A stretch of 64,000 bases of DNA from Paraburkholderia sp. SOS3 (GCF_001922345.1 NZ_CP018811.1:2666001-2730000), one strand, 5' to 3'. Counted from the first letter of the stretch, positions 44,934 through 56,235 are shown. The notes: generated by a model not told the origin, from the letters alone. Made by a program: numbers and translations.

Positions 44934-47021
44934 CTAGCCGTTGAAACGCCGCCCCTGTGCCGCGCGGTCGACCAGGCCCGGTGCGATGTCCCACGCATCG
45001 CCGTTCGGCTCGGCCGCCGCATACCGGCGAATCGCGCGCTCCACCTCGTCAAGACCAACCGTATCCGCATACCACATCGGTCCGCCGCGCCACAGCGGAA
45101 AACCGTAACCGGTCAGATAGACCATATCGATGTCCGACGCTTTCGCGGCAATGCCTTCGTCGAGAATCTTCGCGCCTTCATTGACGAGCGCGTAGACGAG
45201 CCGCTCGACGATCTCGTCATCGCCAAGCTCGCGGCGCGCGACGCCCGCCTCGCGCGCATGCGCAACGATCATGTCGTCGACGGCCTTTGAGGGACGGGCG
45301 GTACGCTCGCCCGGCTCGTAGTCATACCAGCCGCCGCCGGTCTTCTGACCGAAGCGGCCCATCTCGCAGAGCCGGTCGGCGACTTTCGCATAGCGTTGCT
45401 CCGGATGCTCGCGATAACGGCGCTTGCGGATCGCCCAGCCGATATCGTTGCCCGCGAGATCGCTCATCCGGAACGGTCCCATCGCGAAGCCGAACACCTC
45501 GATCGCGCGGTCCACCTGTGCGGGCAGCGCGCCCTCTTCGATCATAAAGAGCGACTGGCGGATGTATTGCTCGATCATGCGGTTGCCGATAAAGCCGTCG
45601 CACACGCGCGCGACGACCGCGGTTTTGCCGAGCTTCTTCGCCAGCTTCATGACGGTGGCGAGCACGTCCTTCGCCGTCTGTTCGCCACGCACGACTTCGA
45701 GCAGCTTCATCACGTTGGCGGGGCTGAAGAAGTGCATGCCGATCACGTCCTGCGGGCGCTGCGTCAATGCGGCGATGCGGTTCAGATCGAGCGTCGACGT
45801 GTTCGATGCGAGAATCGCGCCCGGTTTCGCCAGCGCATCGATGCGGCGAAACACCTGCTCTTTCACGTTCAGATCCTCGAATACCGCTTCGACGATCAAA
45901 TCCGCGTGCTTCAGATCGTCATAAGTTAACGACGGCTCGATACGCGCAAGCCGTTCTTGCGCCGCTTCAGCCGCGAGCTTGCCTTTTTTGACAGTATTGT
46001 CGTAATTCTTGCGGATCGTCGCGAGACCGCGCTCGATCGCTTCGTTGCCCGTGTCGATGAGCGTAACCGGTAAACCCGCATTGGCGAAACTCATCGCAAT
46101 GCCGCCGCCCATCGTGCCCGCGCCGATCACGGCGACCCGCGCGATCGTGCGCGTCGGCGTATCGGACGGGACATCGGCAATCTTGCCGGCCGCGCGTTCG
46201 CCGAAAAATGCATGGCGCAGCGCGCGGCTTTCGGGCGATTGAACGAGCGCGACGAAGCATTCGCGCTCGAACGCGAGGCCCCGATCGAAACCGTGCAACA
46301 CGCCGGCTTCGATCGCATCGATACATCGATGCGGCGCGGGATAATGCCTCGCGGTCCCGGCAATGTGTTTGCGCGCGGAGGCGATCTGAGCCGCCGCATC
46401 GGGACCGTCGATGGCGCGCTCGCGGAGCTTCGGGTGCGGTCCGGGCCGCGCGCCTGCGTCGCGCGCGAAAGCCAGCGCGGCGTCGAGCAGATCGGCTTCG
46501 GCGAGCCTGTCGAACAGCGCGGTATCCGCGAGCGCTTCGGACGTCGCCGGCGCCCCCGTCACGATCATATCGAGCGCACGCTGCAGCCCGATTGCGCGCG
46601 GCAGGCGTTGCGTGCCGCCGGCGCCGGGCAGAAGTCCGAGCTTCACTTCAGGCAATGCGATCTGCGTGCCGCGCGCGGCGACGCGATAATGCGCGCCGAG
46701 CGCGAGTTCGAGCCCGCCGCCCATGGCCACGCCGTGGAGCGCCGCGACAACCGGCTTCGCGCTGCCTTCGAGCGCGCGAATCACCGTGCCGAGCATCGGC
46801 TCAGCGCTCGCTTTCGGCGTGTTGAATTCCGTGATGTCGGCACCGCCGCAGAACACCTTGCCGGCGCCGGTCAGCACGACTGCGATCACGGCCGGGTCCT
46901 GCCGCGCGCGTTCGAGCGCATCGACGATACCCGCGCGCGTCGCGTGGCCAAGACCGTTGACGGGCGGATTGTTCAGCGAAATGACGACAACGCCGTCGCG
47001 GGTCGCGTAATCGACTGCCAT
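44934..47021 (-). CDS. bifunctional enoyl-CoA hydratase / 3-hydroxyacyl-CoA dehydrogenase
   Basis: A 695-residue FadB/FadJ-type enzyme for two consecutive steps of beta-oxidation. The N-terminal crotonase domain has the oxyanion-hole regions GAGKVFCGGADI and HGVAMGGGLELALG, and the catalytic-loop region LPEVKLGLLPGAGGTQRLP. The dehydrogenase half has NAD loop IGAGTMGGGIA near residue 300 and IGMHFFSPANVMKLLEVV. The ATG at 47021 has GGAGG 8 bases upstream; the frame open to 47084 is ignored. The acyl-CoA ligase gene lies upstream on the same strand. Confidence 0.93.
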   Translation of the reverse strand: MAVDYATRDGVVVISLNNPPVNGLGHATRAGIVDALERARQDPAVIAVVLTGAGKVFCGGADITEFNTPKASAEPMLGTVIRALEGSAKPVVAALHGVAMGGGLELALGAHYRVAARGTQIALPEVKLGLLPGAGGTQRLPRAIGLQRALDMIVTGAPATSEALADTALFDRLAEADLLDAALAFARDAGARPGPHPKLRERAIDGPDAAAQIASARKHIAGTARHYPAPHRCIDAIEAGVLHGFDRGLAFERECFVALVQSPESRALRHAFFGERAAGKIADVPSDTPTRTIARVAVIGAGTMGGGIAMSFANAGLPVTLIDTGNEAIERGLATIRKNYDNTVKKGKLAAEAAQERLARIEPSLTYDDLKHADLIVEAVFEDLNVKEQVFRRIDALAKPGAILASNTSTLDLNRIAALTQRPQDVIGMHFFSPANVMKLLEVVRGEQTAKDVLATVMKLAKKLGKTAVVARVCDGFIGNRMIEQYIRQSLFMIEEGALPAQVDRAIEVFGFAMGPFRMSDLAGNDIGWAIRKRRYREHPEQRYAKVADRLCEMGRFGQKTGGGWYDYEPGERTARPSKAVDDMIVAHAREAGVARRELGDDEIVERLVYALVNEGAKILDEGIAAKASDIDMVYLTGYGFPLWRGGPMWYADTVGLDEVERAIRRYAAAEPNGDAWDIAPGLVDRAAQGRRFNG

Positions 47022-47279
47022 CTGCGTGCCTCCGGGTTGGCCTGCGTGAGGCCGGAGCCGCATACCGCGTGCACGGCAGTGCATGATGCGTTCACGCGGA
47101 TTCAGCGGGATGTAGGGCTACGGCTATTGTCCGCATTTTGCAGCGAACGTATCGCGAGCACGCAGCATACACAGACAGGAACGATCGTTCAATTCAGGTC
47201 GGGGCAACGGCGGGGCAACGGCGGGGCATCGCGAGGTTATCGCGAAGTTATCGAATCGTGCTCCCCGTAGTCAGCGCCC

Positions 47280-49031
47280 TCAGCGCCTGGAGCGCCGTAC
47301 GCCCTCGCCAGGCGCTTCGGCGTCCGCGCCACGATCCGTGCCGGCGGCATGCGCAGGCGCGCTCGCCACTGGACATGCCGGGTCGGCAAGCACCGAAGGC
47401 GGCACATAGTCGCGGAACTGCTCGCGCAGCTTCACCTTTTGCAGCTTGCCGGTCGCCGTATGCGGCAGTTCGTCGACGAACACGACATCGTCGGGGATCC
47501 ACCATTTGACGACCTTACCCACATAGAACGCGAGCAGCTCGTCGCGCGTAAGCGTCGCGTGGGGCCGTCTGACGACGACCAGCAGCGGCCGTTCGGTCCA
47601 GCGCGGATGCGCAACGGCGACGCACGCCGCTTCGGCAACGGCCGGATGCGCGATGGCAATATTCTCGAGATCGATCGAACTGATCCATTCGCCGCCGGAC
47701 TTGATGACATCCTTGCTGCGATCGGTGATATGCATGAAGCCATCGGGGTCGAGCGTCGCGACGTCGCCGGTCGGAAACCAGCCGTCGATCAGCGGCGACG
47801 TTTGCGCGCCGTAGTAACGGTCGATCACACACGGCCCGCGTACGTGCAGATCGCCGAACGACACGCCGTCCCACGGCAGTTCGCGGCCATCGTCGCCGAC
47901 GATCTTCATATCGACGTTGAAGATCGGCCGCCCCTGCTTCTCGCGCAGCGCGCGCCGCCGGGCGGCAGGGCGCCGCGCCTCCTCGCCTGTGAGCTTGACG
48001 AGCGTGCCGAGCGGCGACATCTCGGTCATGCCCCACGCGTGGATCACTTCGACGCCGTAGTCGTCCTCGAATGCGCGCAGCATCGCGGGCGGACACGCGG
48101 AGCCGCCGATCACCGTGCGCTCGAGCGTCGAAAAGCGCGCACCGGTTTCCTTCATATGCGCAAGCAGAGCGAGCCAGACCGTCGGCACGCCGGCCGAACA
48201 GGTGACCTGTTCCGCTTCCATCAGCTCGTAAAGCGACCGTCCGTCGAGATCCTTGCCCGGAAACACGAGCTTCGAGCCCGACAGCGGCGCCGCGTGCGGC
48301 AGACCCCATGCATTCACATGAAACATCGGCACGACCGGCATCACGACGTCGCGCGCCGACAGGGCCATCGCATTCGGCAGCGCCGCGTTGTACGCATGCA
48401 GCACCGTCGATCGATGCGTGTACAGCGCGCCTTTCGGATGGCCGGTCGTGCCGGACGTATAGCACAGGTACGATGCGCTGCGCTCGTCGATAAGCGGCCA
48501 TTGGTACGCGCCGTCGTGCGGTGCGAGCAGCGCTTCGTAGCTTGTCACACGGTTTGACGCGAGTGCGCGCATGTCGGGCAGATGCGCGTCGTCGGTCAGC
48601 GCGATCCAGCCGCGCACGTGCGGACATTGCGGCGCGAGCACGTCGACGAGCGGCGCGAACGAGATGTCGAACAGCACGTAGCGGTCTTGCGCGTCGTTGA
48701 TGATGAACGCGATCTGATCGGGAAAGAGCCGCGGATTGATCGTATGGCAGACCGCGCCGAAGCCCGTCGTGCCGTAGTACGTTTCGAGGTGCCGGTAGCC
48801 GTTCCAGGCGAGCGTCGCGATCCGCTCGCCTGGCTGCACGTGAAGCGCAATCAGCGCCTGCGCAAGCTGTTTCGCGCGCCGCTCGCACTCGCGCCAGGTA
48901 TAGCGATGCAGATCGCCTTCGATGCGCCGCGACACGATTTCGACCGAACCGTAGAACCGCGCCGCGTGCCTTAGCAGCGCGGACACCGTCAGCGGCACAT
49001 CCATCATCTGACCTTGCAGCGACGGCGTCAT
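47280..49031 (-). CDS. long-chain acyl-CoA synthetase-like AMP-dependent ligase
   Basis: A 583-residue ANL-family ligase. The ATP-binding loop is [16 protein letters not shown], with the adenylate motif [12 protein letters not shown], hinge region [15 protein letters not shown] and the C-terminal [11 protein letters not shown] containing the catalytic Lys. Similar Burkholderia proteins act on medium- or long-chain fatty acids, feeding beta-oxidation. The C-terminal 40 residues after [10 protein letters not shown] are low-complexity. The ATG at 49031 matches the family's N-terminus; the frame runs open much further upstream without support. Confidence 0.92.
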   Translation of the reverse strand: MTPSLQGQMMDVPLTVSALLRHAARFYGSVEIVSRRIEGDLHRYTWRECERRAKQLAQALIALHVQPGERIATLAWNGYRHLETYYGTTGFGAVCHTINPRLFPDQIAFIINDAQDRYVLFDISFAPLVDVLAPQCPHVRGWIALTDDAHLPDMRALASNRVTSYEALLAPHDGAYQWPLIDERSASYLCYTSGTTGHPKGALYTHRSTVLHAYNAALPNAMALSARDVVMPVVPMFHVNAWGLPHAAPLSGSKLVFPGKDLDGRSLYELMEAEQVTCSAGVPTVWLALLAHMKETGARFSTLERTVIGGSACPPAMLRAFEDDYGVEVIHAWGMTEMSPLGTLVKLTGEEARRPAARRRALREKQGRPIFNVDMKIVGDDGRELPWDGVSFGDLHVRGPCVIDRYYGAQTSPLIDGWFPTGDVATLDPDGFMHITDRSKDVIKSGGEWISSIDLENIAIAHPAVAEAACVAVAHPRWTERPLLVVVRRPHATLTRDELLAFYVGKVVKWWIPDDVVFVDELPHTATGKLQKVKLREQFRDYVPPSVLADPACPVASAPAHAAGTDRGADAEAPGEGVRRSRR

Positions 49032-49245
49032 GGGCCTATCCCCAGTACTGGTGCGTTGTCGTTGATGATCGTCACTTCGCGAGGGCCGCAGTTTCCACTT
49101 CCGCGTCAAGGCATGGCCTATGCGACTAAAACCCGCGACCCAAACCCGCAAAGCACATCCGCGAAGCACATCCGCGAAGCAAACCGGCCGCCAGCAGCGC
49201 AAGACACGCGGATTTACAATATCGGCTATTAAAGAGGCGCTCAAT

Positions 49246-50817
49246 ATGACGTTTTCACCAGGCACCGCAGAACTTCCCGAAGCCGGCACGTCCGGTCCGC
49301 TCGATACGGCTGTCGCGGCAATCGCGAGCAAGCGGGACGGCTCGTTCGCCGAACTCGGTTCGGCATTCCTGACCCGCTTGCCTGCCGCGCCGCTACCCGC
49401 CCCGTATGTGGTCGGCTTTTCGCCGGAATGCGCGGCAATGCTCGGCTTTCCCGCCACGCTCGCGAGCGACCCCGGCTTTGCCGGGTTTTTCTCGGGCAAT
49501 ACCACGCGCACATGGTCCGCCGACGCGCTGCCGTATGCCTCGGTCTACTCGGGCCATCAGTTCGGCGTCTGGGCGGGCCAGCTCGGCGACGGCCGCGCGC
49601 TCGGTCTCGGCGAAGTCGAACACGCCGGCAAGCGCTTCGAAGTGCAGCTGAAAGGCGGCGGCCGCACGCCGTATTCGCGCATGGGCGACGGCCGCGCAGT
49701 ACTGCGCTCGTCGATTCGCGAATTCCTGTGCTCCGAGGCCATGCATCACCTCGGCATCGCGACGACGCGCGCGCTGTGCGTGACGGGTTCCGACGAGCCC
49801 GTGCGCCGCGAGGAAATGGAAACCGCCGCCGTCGTGACGCGCGTGTCGCCGAGCTTCGTGCGCTTCGGACATTTCGAACACTTCTATTCGAACGACCGCA
49901 CCGACGCGTTGACCGCGCTCGCCGATCACGTGATCGATCGCTTCTATCCGGCCTGCAGGCAGGCCGACGACCCCTATCTCGCGCTGCTGAACGAAGCGGT
50001 GGTGTCGACCGCGGACATGGTCGCGCAATGGCAGGCGGTCGGCTTCTGTCACGGGGTGATGAACACCGACAACATGTCGATCCTCGGCCTCACGATCGAC
50101 TATGGCCCATTCGGTTTTATCGACGGCTTCGACGCGAATCACATCTGCAATCACTCGGATTCGCAAGGCCGCTATACCTACCGGATGCAGCCGCAGATCG
50201 CGTACTGGAACCTGTTCTGCCTTGCGCAGGCGCTGCTGCCGCTGTTCGGAGCACGGTATGAAGAAAGCCGGCGCGGCGAGCGTTCCGTCGAAGATGCGCA
50301 GCGCGTGCTCGAAGGCTTCAAGACGCGTTTTGCGCCGGCGCTCGAAGCGCGCATGCGCGCCAAGCTCGGCCTCGAAACCGCGCGCGACGGCGACGACGCG
50401 CTCGCGAACCGGCTCTTCGAGATCATGCATGCGAGCCGCGCGGACTTTACGCTGACGTTCCGCCATCTCGCACGCGTCTCGAAGCACGATGCAAGCGGCG
50501 ATACGAGCGTGCGCGATCTGTTTCTCGATCGCGCCGCGTTCGATGCCTGGGCGAACGACTATCGCGCGCGGCTGTCACAGGAAGCACGCGACGACGCGTC
50601 GCGCGCGCTTGCAATGAACCGTGTGAACCCCAAATTCGTGCTTCGCAATCACCTTGCGGAAACGGCAATCCGCCACGCGAAGGAAAAAGACTTTTCCGAA
50701 GTCGAGCGGCTTGCAGCGGTGCTGCGCCGGCCGTTCGACGAACAGCCCGAGCACGCCGCCTATGCGGCGCTGCCGCCCGATTGGGCGGGTTCGCTCGAAG
50801 TCAGCTGTTCGTCGTAA
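49246..50817 (+). CDS. selO: protein adenylyltransferase SelO
   Basis: A 523-residue SelO/YdiU pseudokinase that transfers AMP to protein hydroxyl groups. Landmarks include [39 protein letters not shown] and [23 protein letters not shown], the last two being the flipped-ATP and metal sites. The C-terminus ends SCSS, with Cys at the place where animal SelO has selenocysteine. The ATG at 49246 has GAGG about 9 bases upstream. msrB follows after 59 bases. Confidence 0.95.
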   Translation: MTFSPGTAELPEAGTSGPLDTAVAAIASKRDGSFAELGSAFLTRLPAAPLPAPYVVGFSPECAAMLGFPATLASDPGFAGFFSGNTTRTWSADALPYASVYSGHQFGVWAGQLGDGRALGLGEVEHAGKRFEVQLKGGGRTPYSRMGDGRAVLRSSIREFLCSEAMHHLGIATTRALCVTGSDEPVRREEMETAAVVTRVSPSFVRFGHFEHFYSNDRTDALTALADHVIDRFYPACRQADDPYLALLNEAVVSTADMVAQWQAVGFCHGVMNTDNMSILGLTIDYGPFGFIDGFDANHICNHSDSQGRYTYRMQPQIAYWNLFCLAQALLPLFGARYEESRRGERSVEDAQRVLEGFKTRFAPALEARMRAKLGLETARDGDDALANRLFEIMHASRADFTLTFRHLARVSKHDASGDTSVRDLFLDRAAFDAWANDYRARLSQEARDDASRALAMNRVNPKFVLRNHLAETAIRHAKEKDFSEVERLAAVLRRPFDEQPEHAAYAALPPDWAGSLEVSCSS

Positions 50818-50876
50818 ACAACCGCGGCTTATCGACCGCCTTATTGCCCGACCCGCATTCTCTTCAGGACCCGACC

Positions 50877-51320
50877 ATGAACGCTGACGATCTGAACCAC
50901 TCCGCGAAGGCCTCCGCCGATACCAGCGAGTACCCCGTGCAAAAAGACGACGCCGAGTGGCGCAAGCAGCTGTCCGAGACCGAGTACGAGGTGACGCGCC
51001 ACGCGGCGACCGAGCGCCCGTTTACGGGCCGCTACTGGGACCACTGGGATCGCGGTATCTACGATTGCGTCGCGTGCGGCACGCCGCTTTTCGAAAGCGA
51101 TACGAAGTTCGATGCGGGCTGCGGCTGGCCTAGCTACTTCAAGCCGATCAACGGCGAAGTGATCGAGGAGCGCACCGACCGCTCGCACGGCATGCTGCGT
51201 ATCGAAGTACGCTGCAAGAATTGCGGTTCGCATCTGGGCCACGTGTTCGAGGACGGTCCGGCGCCGACCGGCCTGCGCTACTGCATCAACTCGGCTGCGT
51301 TACAATTCGACCCCAAGTAA
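50877..51320 (+). CDS. msrB: peptide-methionine (R)-S-oxide reductase
   Basis: A 147-residue MsrB that repairs the R form of methionine sulfoxide. Zinc is held by two C-x2-C pairs, YDCVACG and VRCKNCG. The catalytic Cys lies in RYCINSAAL and the substrate region in [11 protein letters not shown]. The N-terminal 20 residues are polar and extra. No Sec signal, so cytoplasmic. It follows selO, another gene linked to oxidative stress. Confidence 0.96.
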   Translation: MNADDLNHSAKASADTSEYPVQKDDAEWRKQLSETEYEVTRHAATERPFTGRYWDHWDRGIYDCVACGTPLFESDTKFDAGCGWPSYFKPINGEVIEERTDRSHGMLRIEVRCKNCGSHLGHVFEDGPAPTGLRYCINSAALQFDPK

Positions 51321-51462
51321 GCTCGCCGATATCGCTTCGGCGAAAGTCCGCGCTCAGGCCGCCCCTCGGGTCGGCCTCTTGCCAACTTGCGCGGCCCGCC
51401 GCAACCCGCGCGGCGAAGCGTGCACAATGTGCGCTTCGCCAGCGGATTCCTCCGACCTGATA

Positions 51463-51993
51463 ATGAAATTCCTGTTCGATCTGTTCCCGATCATCCTGTT
51501 TTTTGTCGCATTCAAGGTCTGGGGCATTTTCACCGCGACCGCGGTGGCGATCGGCGCGACGCTCGTGCAGATTGCGTGGGTGGCGTTTCGCCATCGCAAG
51601 GTCGATCCGATGCTGTGGATCAGCCTCGGCGTCGTGACCGTATTCGGCGGCGCCACGCTCGTGCTGCACAACGACACGTTCATCAAATGGAAGCCCACGG
51701 TGCTGTATTGGGCATTTTCGGTCGTGCTGATCGTCTCGCAATTCGCGTTCGGCAAGAACCTGATCGAAGCGATGATGGGCAAGCAGATCACGCTGCCGCA
51801 TCGGATCTGGGGGCACCTCAGCATTGTCTGGGCCGTGTTCTTCGTGCTGCTCGGCATGCTGAACCTGTTCGTCGCGTACAACTTCTCGACCGACACATGG
51901 GTCAACTTCAAGCTGTTCGGCGCGACAGGCTGTCTGGTCGTGTTTATCGTCGGACAGAGCCTGTGGCTCTCGAAGTATATGAAAGAAGAGTGA
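51463..51993 (+). CDS. yciB: inner-membrane intracellular septation protein YciB
   Basis: A 176-residue polytopic protein with about five membrane helices, of the YciB/IspA family involved in envelope maintenance. [18 protein letters not shown] is the conserved start, and [17 protein letters not shown] and [18 protein letters not shown] are the family's hallmark loops. Four bases separate it from the downstream bolA-like gene. Confidence 0.95.
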   Translation: MKFLFDLFPIILFFVAFKVWGIFTATAVAIGATLVQIAWVAFRHRKVDPMLWISLGVVTVFGGATLVLHNDTFIKWKPTVLYWAFSVVLIVSQFAFGKNLIEAMMGKQITLPHRIWGHLSIVWAVFFVLLGMLNLFVAYNFSTDTWVNFKLFGATGCLVVFIVGQSLWLSKYMKEE

Positions 51994-51997
51994 CATC

Positions 51998-52312
51998 ATG
52001 AGCGCCGACGCCTTCCTTCACGCCACGCCGGCCGAGCGCATCGCATTGATCGAAGCGCGGCTTGGCGCCGCGCTCGCGCCAGTCGAATCGATTACCGTGC
52101 GCGACGATAGCGCGCAGCACGCGGGACACGCCGGAGCCGCCTCGGGCGGCCATTACAGCGTGACGATCGTGGCCGCCGCGTTCGCCGGAAAGCCGCGGGT
52201 CGCGCGTCATCGCCTGGTGTATGATGCGCTGGCCGATGCGATGCAGCGCGGCATCCACGCGCTCGCAATCACGGCTTACACGCCGCAAGAATTCAGGCAG
52301 TTGCCGCATTAG
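51998..52312 (+). CDS. BolA family protein
   Basis: A 104-residue BolA-like protein with class II KH-like fold. It begins with a helix (RIALIEARLGAAL), then HYSVTIVAAAFAGKPRVARHR, and the C-terminal HALAITAYTPQEF typical of the family. Members cooperate with monothiol glutaredoxins in iron handling. It has an Ala/His/Gly-rich insertion in the variable loop (about residues 38-52). Confidence 0.9.
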   Translation: MSADAFLHATPAERIALIEARLGAALAPVESITVRDDSAQHAGHAGAASGGHYSVTIVAAAFAGKPRVARHRLVYDALADAMQRGIHALAITAYTPQEFRQLPH

Positions 52313-52471
52313 CGCCTGTGTATCCCCGTGTCTCGGCCCCGTAGCCATGCGTTGCCTCGTGCGTGTGCTGCGCCTTGCACGGGCGAGTACCTTCGAAGTC
52401 GTTCTGATCGGCCGCCGCTATCCACCCACGTTACGTTAGCCCCCGTTAGTCTGCTCCATTAGGAACTTCCG

Positions 52472-53254
52472 ATGACCTTGAAAAACACCCGCTACTGGGT
52501 CTTGCTGGCCGCGTGCGCGGCGGCCCCTGCGTTTGCACAGAACATCGCCGTCGTGAACGGCACGCCGATTCCGAAATCACGTGCCGATGCGCTCGTTCAG
52601 CAACTCGTGGCACAAGGTCAGCAGGATTCGCCGCATCTCGAGCAGGCGGTGCGCGAGGAGCTCATCAATCGCGAGATCCTGATGCAGGAAGCGGCGCGCC
52701 GCGGCCTGCCCTCGCGTCCCGACGTCAAGGCGCAGGTCGCAGTCGCGCAGCAGACGGTCGTGCTGCGCGCGCTGATCGAAGACTTCGTGAAGAACAACCA
52801 GCCGAGCGATGCCGAAGTCAAGGCCAAGTACGACGAGCTCGTCAAGGAAGCCGGCGGCGGCAAGGAATATCACCTGCACCACATCCTCGTCGACAGCGAG
52901 CAGCAGGCCAAGGATCTGATCGCGAAGATCAAGGGCGGCGCGAGCTTCGAAGACCTCGCGAAGCAATATTCGAAGGACCCGGGCTCGGCCAAGAACGGCG
53001 GCGACCTCGACTGGTCCGATCCGAAGGCGTATGTGCCTGAATTCGCGACGGCCGCGGAAAAGCTGCAGAAAGGCCAGATGACCGATACGCCGGTGCACAC
53101 GCAGTTCGGCTGGCACATCATCCGCGTCGACGATGTGCGCGAAACCCCGCCGCCGCCGCTCGAACAGGTCAAGCCGCAGATCGTCCAGCAGATGCAGCAG
53201 GAAAAACTGCAGGCGTTCGAAGAAAACCTGCGCAAGAACGCAAAGATCCAGTAA
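52472..53254 (+). CDS. periplasmic parvulin-type peptidyl-prolyl isomerase
   Basis: A 260-residue folding factor related to SurA/PrsA. The signal peptide ends AFA before QN at residue 23. A SurA-like N-terminal chaperone part (REELINREILMQEAARRG) is followed by a parvulin domain at about 130-235: YHLHHILVDSEQQAKDLI, FEDLAKQYSKDPGSAKNGGDL and TQFGWHIIRVDDVR. The C-terminal helix is Gln/Lys-rich. A perfect terminator follows. Confidence 0.93.
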   Translation: MTLKNTRYWVLLAACAAAPAFAQNIAVVNGTPIPKSRADALVQQLVAQGQQDSPHLEQAVREELINREILMQEAARRGLPSRPDVKAQVAVAQQTVVLRALIEDFVKNNQPSDAEVKAKYDELVKEAGGGKEYHLHHILVDSEQQAKDLIAKIKGGASFEDLAKQYSKDPGSAKNGGDLDWSDPKAYVPEFATAAEKLQKGQMTDTPVHTQFGWHIIRVDDVRETPPPPLEQVKPQIVQQMQQEKLQAFEENLRKNAKIQ

Positions 53255-53619
53255 GCGCGCTTTTCTCGAGCGCCACCGTTTCCGCGTAAACCCCCATGCT
53301 CCACGCAGCATGGGGGTTTTGCTTTTTGGGCGCGCCGATTCGCGCGGGCTTACGATTTTCAAACAGATCCAGACAATTTTCTAAAGCCGGTCAACCAGCC
53401 GGCCGTTATAGCCGTTTGCTTCCTTTACTCACTATTTGCACAACGGTATCGGTGCAGAGCCGCGCCACGCAATGCCTGGCGGCACATAGGGCGGTCGGCT
53501 CGCACCGTCGATCATAAAAACGACATCAAAGGATTCGCCGCGCGCCGCGGCAACCATGCCTCGAAATTCGGGTCTTCGAGGGTGCGGCGCAGCAACGCGG
53601 GTCCCCATGCTCCGAACCC
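53255..53619. other. 365-bp region with terminator, before mprF
   Basis: Contains the terminator at 53291-53327, then about 290 bases leading to mprF. A 38-codon frame on the minus strand (53617-53504) has codons like coding DNA but no support beyond that. Confidence 0.5.
53291..53327 (+). terminator. intrinsic terminator after the parvulin gene
   Basis: Perfect 10-bp stem CCCCCATGCT / AGCATGGGGG with a 6-base loop, then TTTTGCTTTTT. 37 bases downstream of the stop codon. Confidence 0.95.
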
Positions 53620-56235
53620 ATGCATGACACAGACTTATCCAGCCTGCACCGCGTTCTCGCGCGCGTAAGGCGCCTGCCCGGCGTGCAGCATTGGCGCCAA
53701 TGCCTCGTTCCGGCCATCGCGTTCGGCGTCTGCGCGCTTCTGCTCGTCGTCTTCCAGCATCTGTCGCAAGCGGTCGACTACCGTTCGGTCGTCGCCCGGC
53801 TCTGCCATCTGTCGGCCACCGAATGGGCCGGCGCGCTCGGCGCGACCGCGGCGAGCTACGTCGCGCTGGTCGCGCGCGACGCGGTCGGGCTGCGCTACGC
53901 CGGCGCAAAGGTGCCGCGCGCGCCGTTGTGGGTCGGCGCGACGGTCGGCTCGGCGCTTGGCAACGCCACCGGTTTCGGCGCGCTGACGGGCGGCGCGGTG
54001 CGCTGCCGCGTGTACGGCGTGGCCGGCGTTACGCCTGTGCAGGTCGGCCAGATGACGGTGTTGACGAGCATCACGCTGGCGCTCGCCCTCGCGCTGATGA
54101 CGGCGGCCGGCATGGTCGCGGATGCGTCGACGCTCGCGCGCATGACGGGGCTCGCGCCCGGCATGCTGCGCATGATCGGCTGCGCGCTGCTCGCCGGATT
54201 CGCGGTCCTGATCGCGGCGTGCGGCCCGAGCGCAAGGCGCGTGCAGTTTTCGACGCGCATCGCGATCGCGTTCACGGTGCCGGCGCGCCGCGATCTGGTC
54301 GAGGAACTCGCGCTCGCGGTGCTCGACGTCGTGGCGGCCGGCCTCGCGCTGTGGACGCTCTTGCCGCACGCGGGCGCGCAGGTGGGCTTCATCCAGTTCG
54401 TGACCGTTTACGCGGCCGCGATGCTGCTCGGCATGATCGGACACACGCCGGGCGGCGTCGGCGTATTCGAAGCGGCGATGGTCTATGCCTTGGGCTCGCG
54501 CGTGCCGACCTCGCAGATGCTCGCGGCGCTGCTCGCGTACCGCGCGATCTACTTTGGCGTGCCGCTCGTACTGTCCGCGGGCGTGCTCGCGGTGTTCGAG
54601 GGACACGCACAGAAAAAGGCGCTCGCCTCCGAACTCGCGCAGCGTGGCGCGCACAGCGTGTCGCAGCTCGCACCGCTGTTTCTGGCGATCTGCACGTTCG
54701 TGGTCGGCAGCATGCTCGTCATTTCCGGCGCGACGCCCGCGTTCGCGAAGCGCATTGCGATCCTGCAGACGGTCTTGCCGCTCTGGGTGCTCGAAAGCTC
54801 GCAGATGCTCGCGAGTCTGTTCGGCGTGCTGCTGCTGTTCGTCGCGCGCGGCCTGTTGCGGCGGCTCGACGCCGCCTGGTGGCTCGCGCTGATCGTCGCC
54901 GCGCTGAACCTCGCGCTGTCGCTGGCGAAAGGACTGGCATTCGTCGAAACGGGCGTGCTGTGCGTGCTGATTGCGCTATTGATGGCGACGCGCACGCGCT
55001 TCAACCGTCATTCGTCGCTGTTCACCGAGCGCTTTACGCCAGGATGGCTTGCCTCGGTCGGCATCGTGATCGCGCTGGCGGTGTGGGTGCTGTTCTTCGC
55101 GTTTCGCGACGTCGAGTACTCGCGGCACCTGTGGTGGCAGTTTGCGTTCGACGAGCGCGCGCCGCGGGCGCTGCGCGCGACGCTCGCCGCGGGCCTGTTC
55201 GCCGCGGCGCTCGCGTGCTGGCAGTTGCTGCGGCCCGCCGCCGGCCGCTTCGAAAAGCCCGCCGAAGCAGACCTCGTCGAAGCAGCGGGCGTGGTGCGCG
55301 CGCAGGAGCGCAGCGATGCGGTGCTCGCGATGATGGGCGACAAGAGCTTCCTTTTTTCCGAGTCGCGCAACGCCTTCCTCATGTACGCGAAACGCGGCCG
55401 TACATGGGCTGCGCTGCACGATCCGGTCGGGCCGCGCAGCGAATGGCCCGCGCTGATCCAGCGTTTTGTCGCGCTCGCGCATGCGCATGGCGGCCGCGCC
55501 GCGTTCTATCAGGTACGCGCCGATGCATTGCCGCTTTATCTCGACGCGGGCCTCACGCTGATGAAGCTCGGCGAAGAAGCGCATATCGCGTTGCCCGCCT
55601 TCGAACTCAAAGGCTCGCATCGCGCGCATCTGCGCTATGCATTGAAGCGCGGCGAACGCGACGGCTTTTCGACCGACATGATCGAACCGGCTTGCGTGCC
55701 CGACGCGCTGCCCGTGCTGCGCGAGATTTCGGATGCATGGCTCGAAAGCCGCGTCGCGCGTGAAAAGAGCTTTTCGGTGGCCGCTTTCACGGCCGGTTAC
55801 CTCGCGGCGCAGTCGGTCATGCTGTTGCGCCAGCACGGCAAGCCGCTCGCGTTCGTCACGTTCATGACCACCGACCTCAATACCGAAGCAACGGTCGGCG
55901 TGATGCGCCATCTGCCCGGCGCTTCGCCTTATGCAATGGAATATCTGTTCACGCAGCTCGCGCTGCATCTGAAAAGCGCGGGCTTCCGCTCGCTGAGTCT
56001 CGGCGTCGCGCCGCTGTCGGGCATGCGGCCGACTCCGCTGGCGTCGCCGTTGCATCGCGGCGCGGCGCTCGCGTGGCGCTTCGGCGGCTGGTTCTACAAC
56101 TTCCGCGGGCTGCGCAGCTTCAAGGACAAGTTCCAGCCGCGCTGGGAGCCGCGTTATCTGGCGGCGTCGGGGTCGATGAGCGTGTTTTTGACGCTTGCGG
56201 ATCTTTCGCGGCTGGCGGGAGGGGCAAGGTCATGA
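53620..56235 (+). CDS. mprF: bifunctional aminoacyl-phosphatidylglycerol synthase/flippase MprF
   Basis: An 871-residue membrane protein that transfers an amino acid, usually lysine, from tRNA to phosphatidylglycerol and flips the product outward, lowering surface charge and giving resistance to cationic peptides. Residues 25-520 hold about 13 membrane segments with GYFTGFGALTGG-like and MLGMIGHTPGGVGVFE regions of the flippase. Residues 560-871 are the GNAT-like synthase: GDKSFLFSESRNAFLMY, GSHRAHLRYALKRGERDGFS, and final FYNFRGLRSFKDKFQPRWEPRYL. The stop overlaps the start of acvB as ATGA. Confidence 0.95.
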   Translation: MHDTDLSSLHRVLARVRRLPGVQHWRQCLVPAIAFGVCALLLVVFQHLSQAVDYRSVVARLCHLSATEWAGALGATAASYVALVARDAVGLRYAGAKVPRAPLWVGATVGSALGNATGFGALTGGAVRCRVYGVAGVTPVQVGQMTVLTSITLALALALMTAAGMVADASTLARMTGLAPGMLRMIGCALLAGFAVLIAACGPSARRVQFSTRIAIAFTVPARRDLVEELALAVLDVVAAGLALWTLLPHAGAQVGFIQFVTVYAAAMLLGMIGHTPGGVGVFEAAMVYALGSRVPTSQMLAALLAYRAIYFGVPLVLSAGVLAVFEGHAQKKALASELAQRGAHSVSQLAPLFLAICTFVVGSMLVISGATPAFAKRIAILQTVLPLWVLESSQMLASLFGVLLLFVARGLLRRLDAAWWLALIVAALNLALSLAKGLAFVETGVLCVLIALLMATRTRFNRHSSLFTERFTPGWLASVGIVIALAVWVLFFAFRDVEYSRHLWWQFAFDERAPRALRATLAAGLFAAALACWQLLRPAAGRFEKPAEADLVEAAGVVRAQERSDAVLAMMGDKSFLFSESRNAFLMYAKRGRTWAALHDPVGPRSEWPALIQRFVALAHAHGGRAAFYQVRADALPLYLDAGLTLMKLGEEAHIALPAFELKGSHRAHLRYALKRGERDGFSTDMIEPACVPDALPVLREISDAWLESRVAREKSFSVAAFTAGYLAAQSVMLLRQHGKPLAFVTFMTTDLNTEATVGVMRHLPGASPYAMEYLFTQLALHLKSAGFRSLSLGVAPLSGMRPTPLASPLHRGAALAWRFGGWFYNFRGLRSFKDKFQPRWEPRYLAASGSMSVFLTLADLSRLAGGARS

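Noticed and set aside
53504..53617. 38-codon minus-strand frame upstream of mprF
   Set aside because: Coding-like codons but no ribosome site, and it overlaps a promoter region; too short to support.
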